The translations under genes were made by a program, and so were the position numbers. DNA of 64,000 nt from Kistimonas scapharcae. Lineage in GTDB: Bacteria > Pseudomonadota > Gammaproteobacteria > Pseudomonadales > Endozoicomonadaceae. Position 1 is the first letter of the stretch. Each line of letters begins with the position of its first letter. The stretch spans positions 1-64,000 of the forward strand of contig NZ_BAABFL010000112.1 of the NCBI RefSeq assembly GCF_039540975.1. The letters run 5' to 3'. This document shows positions 62,913 through 64,000 of the stretch, piece by piece. The notes below the pieces were generated by a model. The model was not told where the DNA came from. It saw only the letters and a list, made by a program, of their open reading frames with translations, and did no database searches.

Positions 62913-64000
62913 TCATTCATACTGCGCTTGACGTTCCCGATCCTGCAGGTGCTGAAGACTTTCTGAAACCGTATGGAACGAACCGAATACCACAACCGTA
63001 TTGGTTTCATCATCGACTTCAAGCGCCGCATCTAAGGCATCGGCCACATTTTCATGACATTGAACCCGTTGCCCACGACTGATCAGGTGGTCTGCCAGTG
63101 TTTCTGCGGGTAGTGCCCTCGGCCCATAACCGACAGCCGCGACATGCCATTCGTTGAAAATGTCATTAAACCCATTCACAACACTGCCAAAATCCTTGTC
63201 GTCCAACATAGCCAGTACGGCTGTAAGACGTTGCTCAGACATCAGCGTCTTCAGACGCTCGGCGAGATACTGTGCCGCCTGGGGGTTATGAGCAACATCC
63301 AGGATGACAGTCACCTCCCGGCCATCCTGACGGCGAACCTGAAGCTTCTGCATGCGCCCCGCAACGGCTACTTTAGTCAACCCCGCATTAATCGCAGAGA
63401 CAGATATTGGATACGGCAACAGCTGAATAGCCTCAAGGGCGCAAGCTACACTGGTCAGCGGCAGCTCAGGTTCAACCAGGCCAGACAAAGTCACCTTTTC
63501 ACTCGCAGAGCCCGTGCCTCGGAAGATTAATCCTTTATTGCATCGCTCAATTGCAAAATCGTTTTCCCGCAGAAAGGGTTTCGCCCCAATTTTATCAATC
63601 ACTGAGAGCAGGCTTTGAGGGACAGGAAAGTCACCGAACAACGCCGGTTTCTCACGCCGATAAATACCCGCTTTCTCTGCGGCAATCGTCTCAATGTCAT
63701 TGCCCAGCCACTGCTGATGATCGAGTGCAACAGTGGTAACAATGGCAACATCAGGCTCAATGATATTGACGGCATCCAACCTGCCTCCAAGACCAACCTC
63801 TAACAAAAGAACATCCAAGTCGCTTTTGCTGAAAATGACCAGAGCAGCCAGAGTGGCAAACTCAAAATACGTCAGGAATGTATCGTCCCGCGCAGCATTG
63901 ACCTGCTCAAAGGCCTCGCAAAGCTGATGATCGGAAACCATTTCCCCCTTGATTCGGACTCTTTCATTGAAACGCAAAAGATGAGGCGATGTGTAGGCCC
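62913..64000 (-). CDS. folC: Bifunctional folylpolyglutamate synthase / dihydrofolate synthase FolC (5' end outside window)
   Basis: FolC adds glutamate to dihydropteroate and to folates. The reading frame runs off the right edge; in the window the text begins AYTSPHLLRFNERVRIKGE, the family segment after the Walker region, so about 60 N-terminal residues are missing. Visible blocks are TYFEFATLAAL, VLLLEVGLGGRLDAVNIIEPDVAIVT, LDHQQWLGNDIETIAAEKAGI and ILDVAHNPQAAQYLAERL. The C-terminus ends ...QDRERQAQYE at 62913. Confidence 0.95.
   Translation of the reverse strand, partial: AYTSPHLLRFNERVRIKGEMVSDHQLCEAFEQVNAARDDTFLTYFEFATLAALVIFSKSDLDVLLLEVGLGGRLDAVNIIEPDVAIVTTVALDHQQWLGNDIETIAAEKAGIYRREKPALFGDFPVPQSLLSVIDKIGAKPFLRENDFAIERCNKGLIFRGTGSASEKVTLSGLVEPELPLTSVACALEAIQLLPYPISVSAINAGLTKVAVAGRMQKLQVRRQDGREVTVILDVAHNPQAAQYLAERLKTLMSEQRLTAVLAMLDDKDFGSVVNGFNDIFNEWHVAAVGYGPRALPAETLADHLISRGQRVQCHENVADALDAALEVDDETNTVVVFGSFHTVSESLQHLQDRERQAQYE

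Overview
The window reads as chromosomal DNA of a marine or host-associated gammaproteobacterium. Evidence is a Pseudomonas/Oceanospirillales-like gene order, sodium-dependent NhaB, the twitching-motility factor FimL, YejABEF, TgpA and a sulfhydrylase-type MetZ. Endozoicomonas-like Oceanospirillales are my best guess, but no marker gene here settles the genus. From memory, roughly 7-49 kb follows the Pseudomonas aeruginosa block nudC-fimL-crotonase-nhaB / dnaQ-rnhA-methyltransferase-gloB-mltD-yej-fabI / ppiD-hupB-lon-clpX-clpP-tig / tRNAs-folD-cysS-glnS-ppiB-lpxH / usp-acnB. The right end matches moxR-DUF58-tgpA and metZ-purF-cvpA-dedD-folC.

Layout. 0-1.9 kb: AT-rich segment with an FkbM-type methyltransferase preceded by a G8 tract. 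1.9-11.4 kb: AcuI-like reductase, SohB, a small SCP2 protein, a membrane protein with a Glu-Gln repeat, a TSUP transporter, NudC, FimL, a dienoyl-CoA isomerase and NhaB. 11.8-24.8 kb: DnaQ/RNase H/methyltransferase diverging from GloB, then MltD, two tandem YejA-type binding proteins, YejBEF and FabI; a murein lytic enzyme next to an oligopeptide importer suggests cell-wall peptide salvage. 24.8-33.9 kb: protein quality control (Tig, ClpP, ClpX, Lon, HU, PpiD). 34.1-34.8 kb: five tRNAs (Pro, Arg, two identical His, Leu). 35.2-43.6 kb: FolD, two alcohol dehydrogenases (the zinc one has a 5' frameshift), CysS, GlnS, an unlisted entericidin-like lipoprotein, PpiB and LpxH. 43.6-49.5 kb: MiaE, a VirK-like secreted protein, a UspE-type protein behind an FNR-type promoter, AcnB and a hot-dog protein.

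The accessory island is 49.6-54.25 kb. It lies between two single ambiguous bases (N at 49721 and 54247). It carries a 517-residue protein that I read as a Bacillus Tgl-type transglutaminase domain with a C-terminal membrane hairpin, an intact IS1634-family element with its own 6-bp target duplication (GAATAA), an IS30-type transposase pseudogene, and three 23-bp repeats resembling IS ends. Outside the Ns, the first 83 bp of a second IS1634 copy is preceded by ATTTGA, and the sequence after the second N restarts with ATTTGA. Joining the flanks at ATTTGA restores the exact C-terminus and stop of tgpA. So an IS1634 copy, or a compound transposon bounded by IS1634 copies, landed in the last codons of tgpA, and the 4.5 kb between the Ns is either its cargo or a misplaced contig.

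54.2-64 kb: TgpA, DUF58 and MoxR with an opposing SCP2 gene between, then metZ, purF, cvpA, a SPOR protein and folC, which runs off the window.
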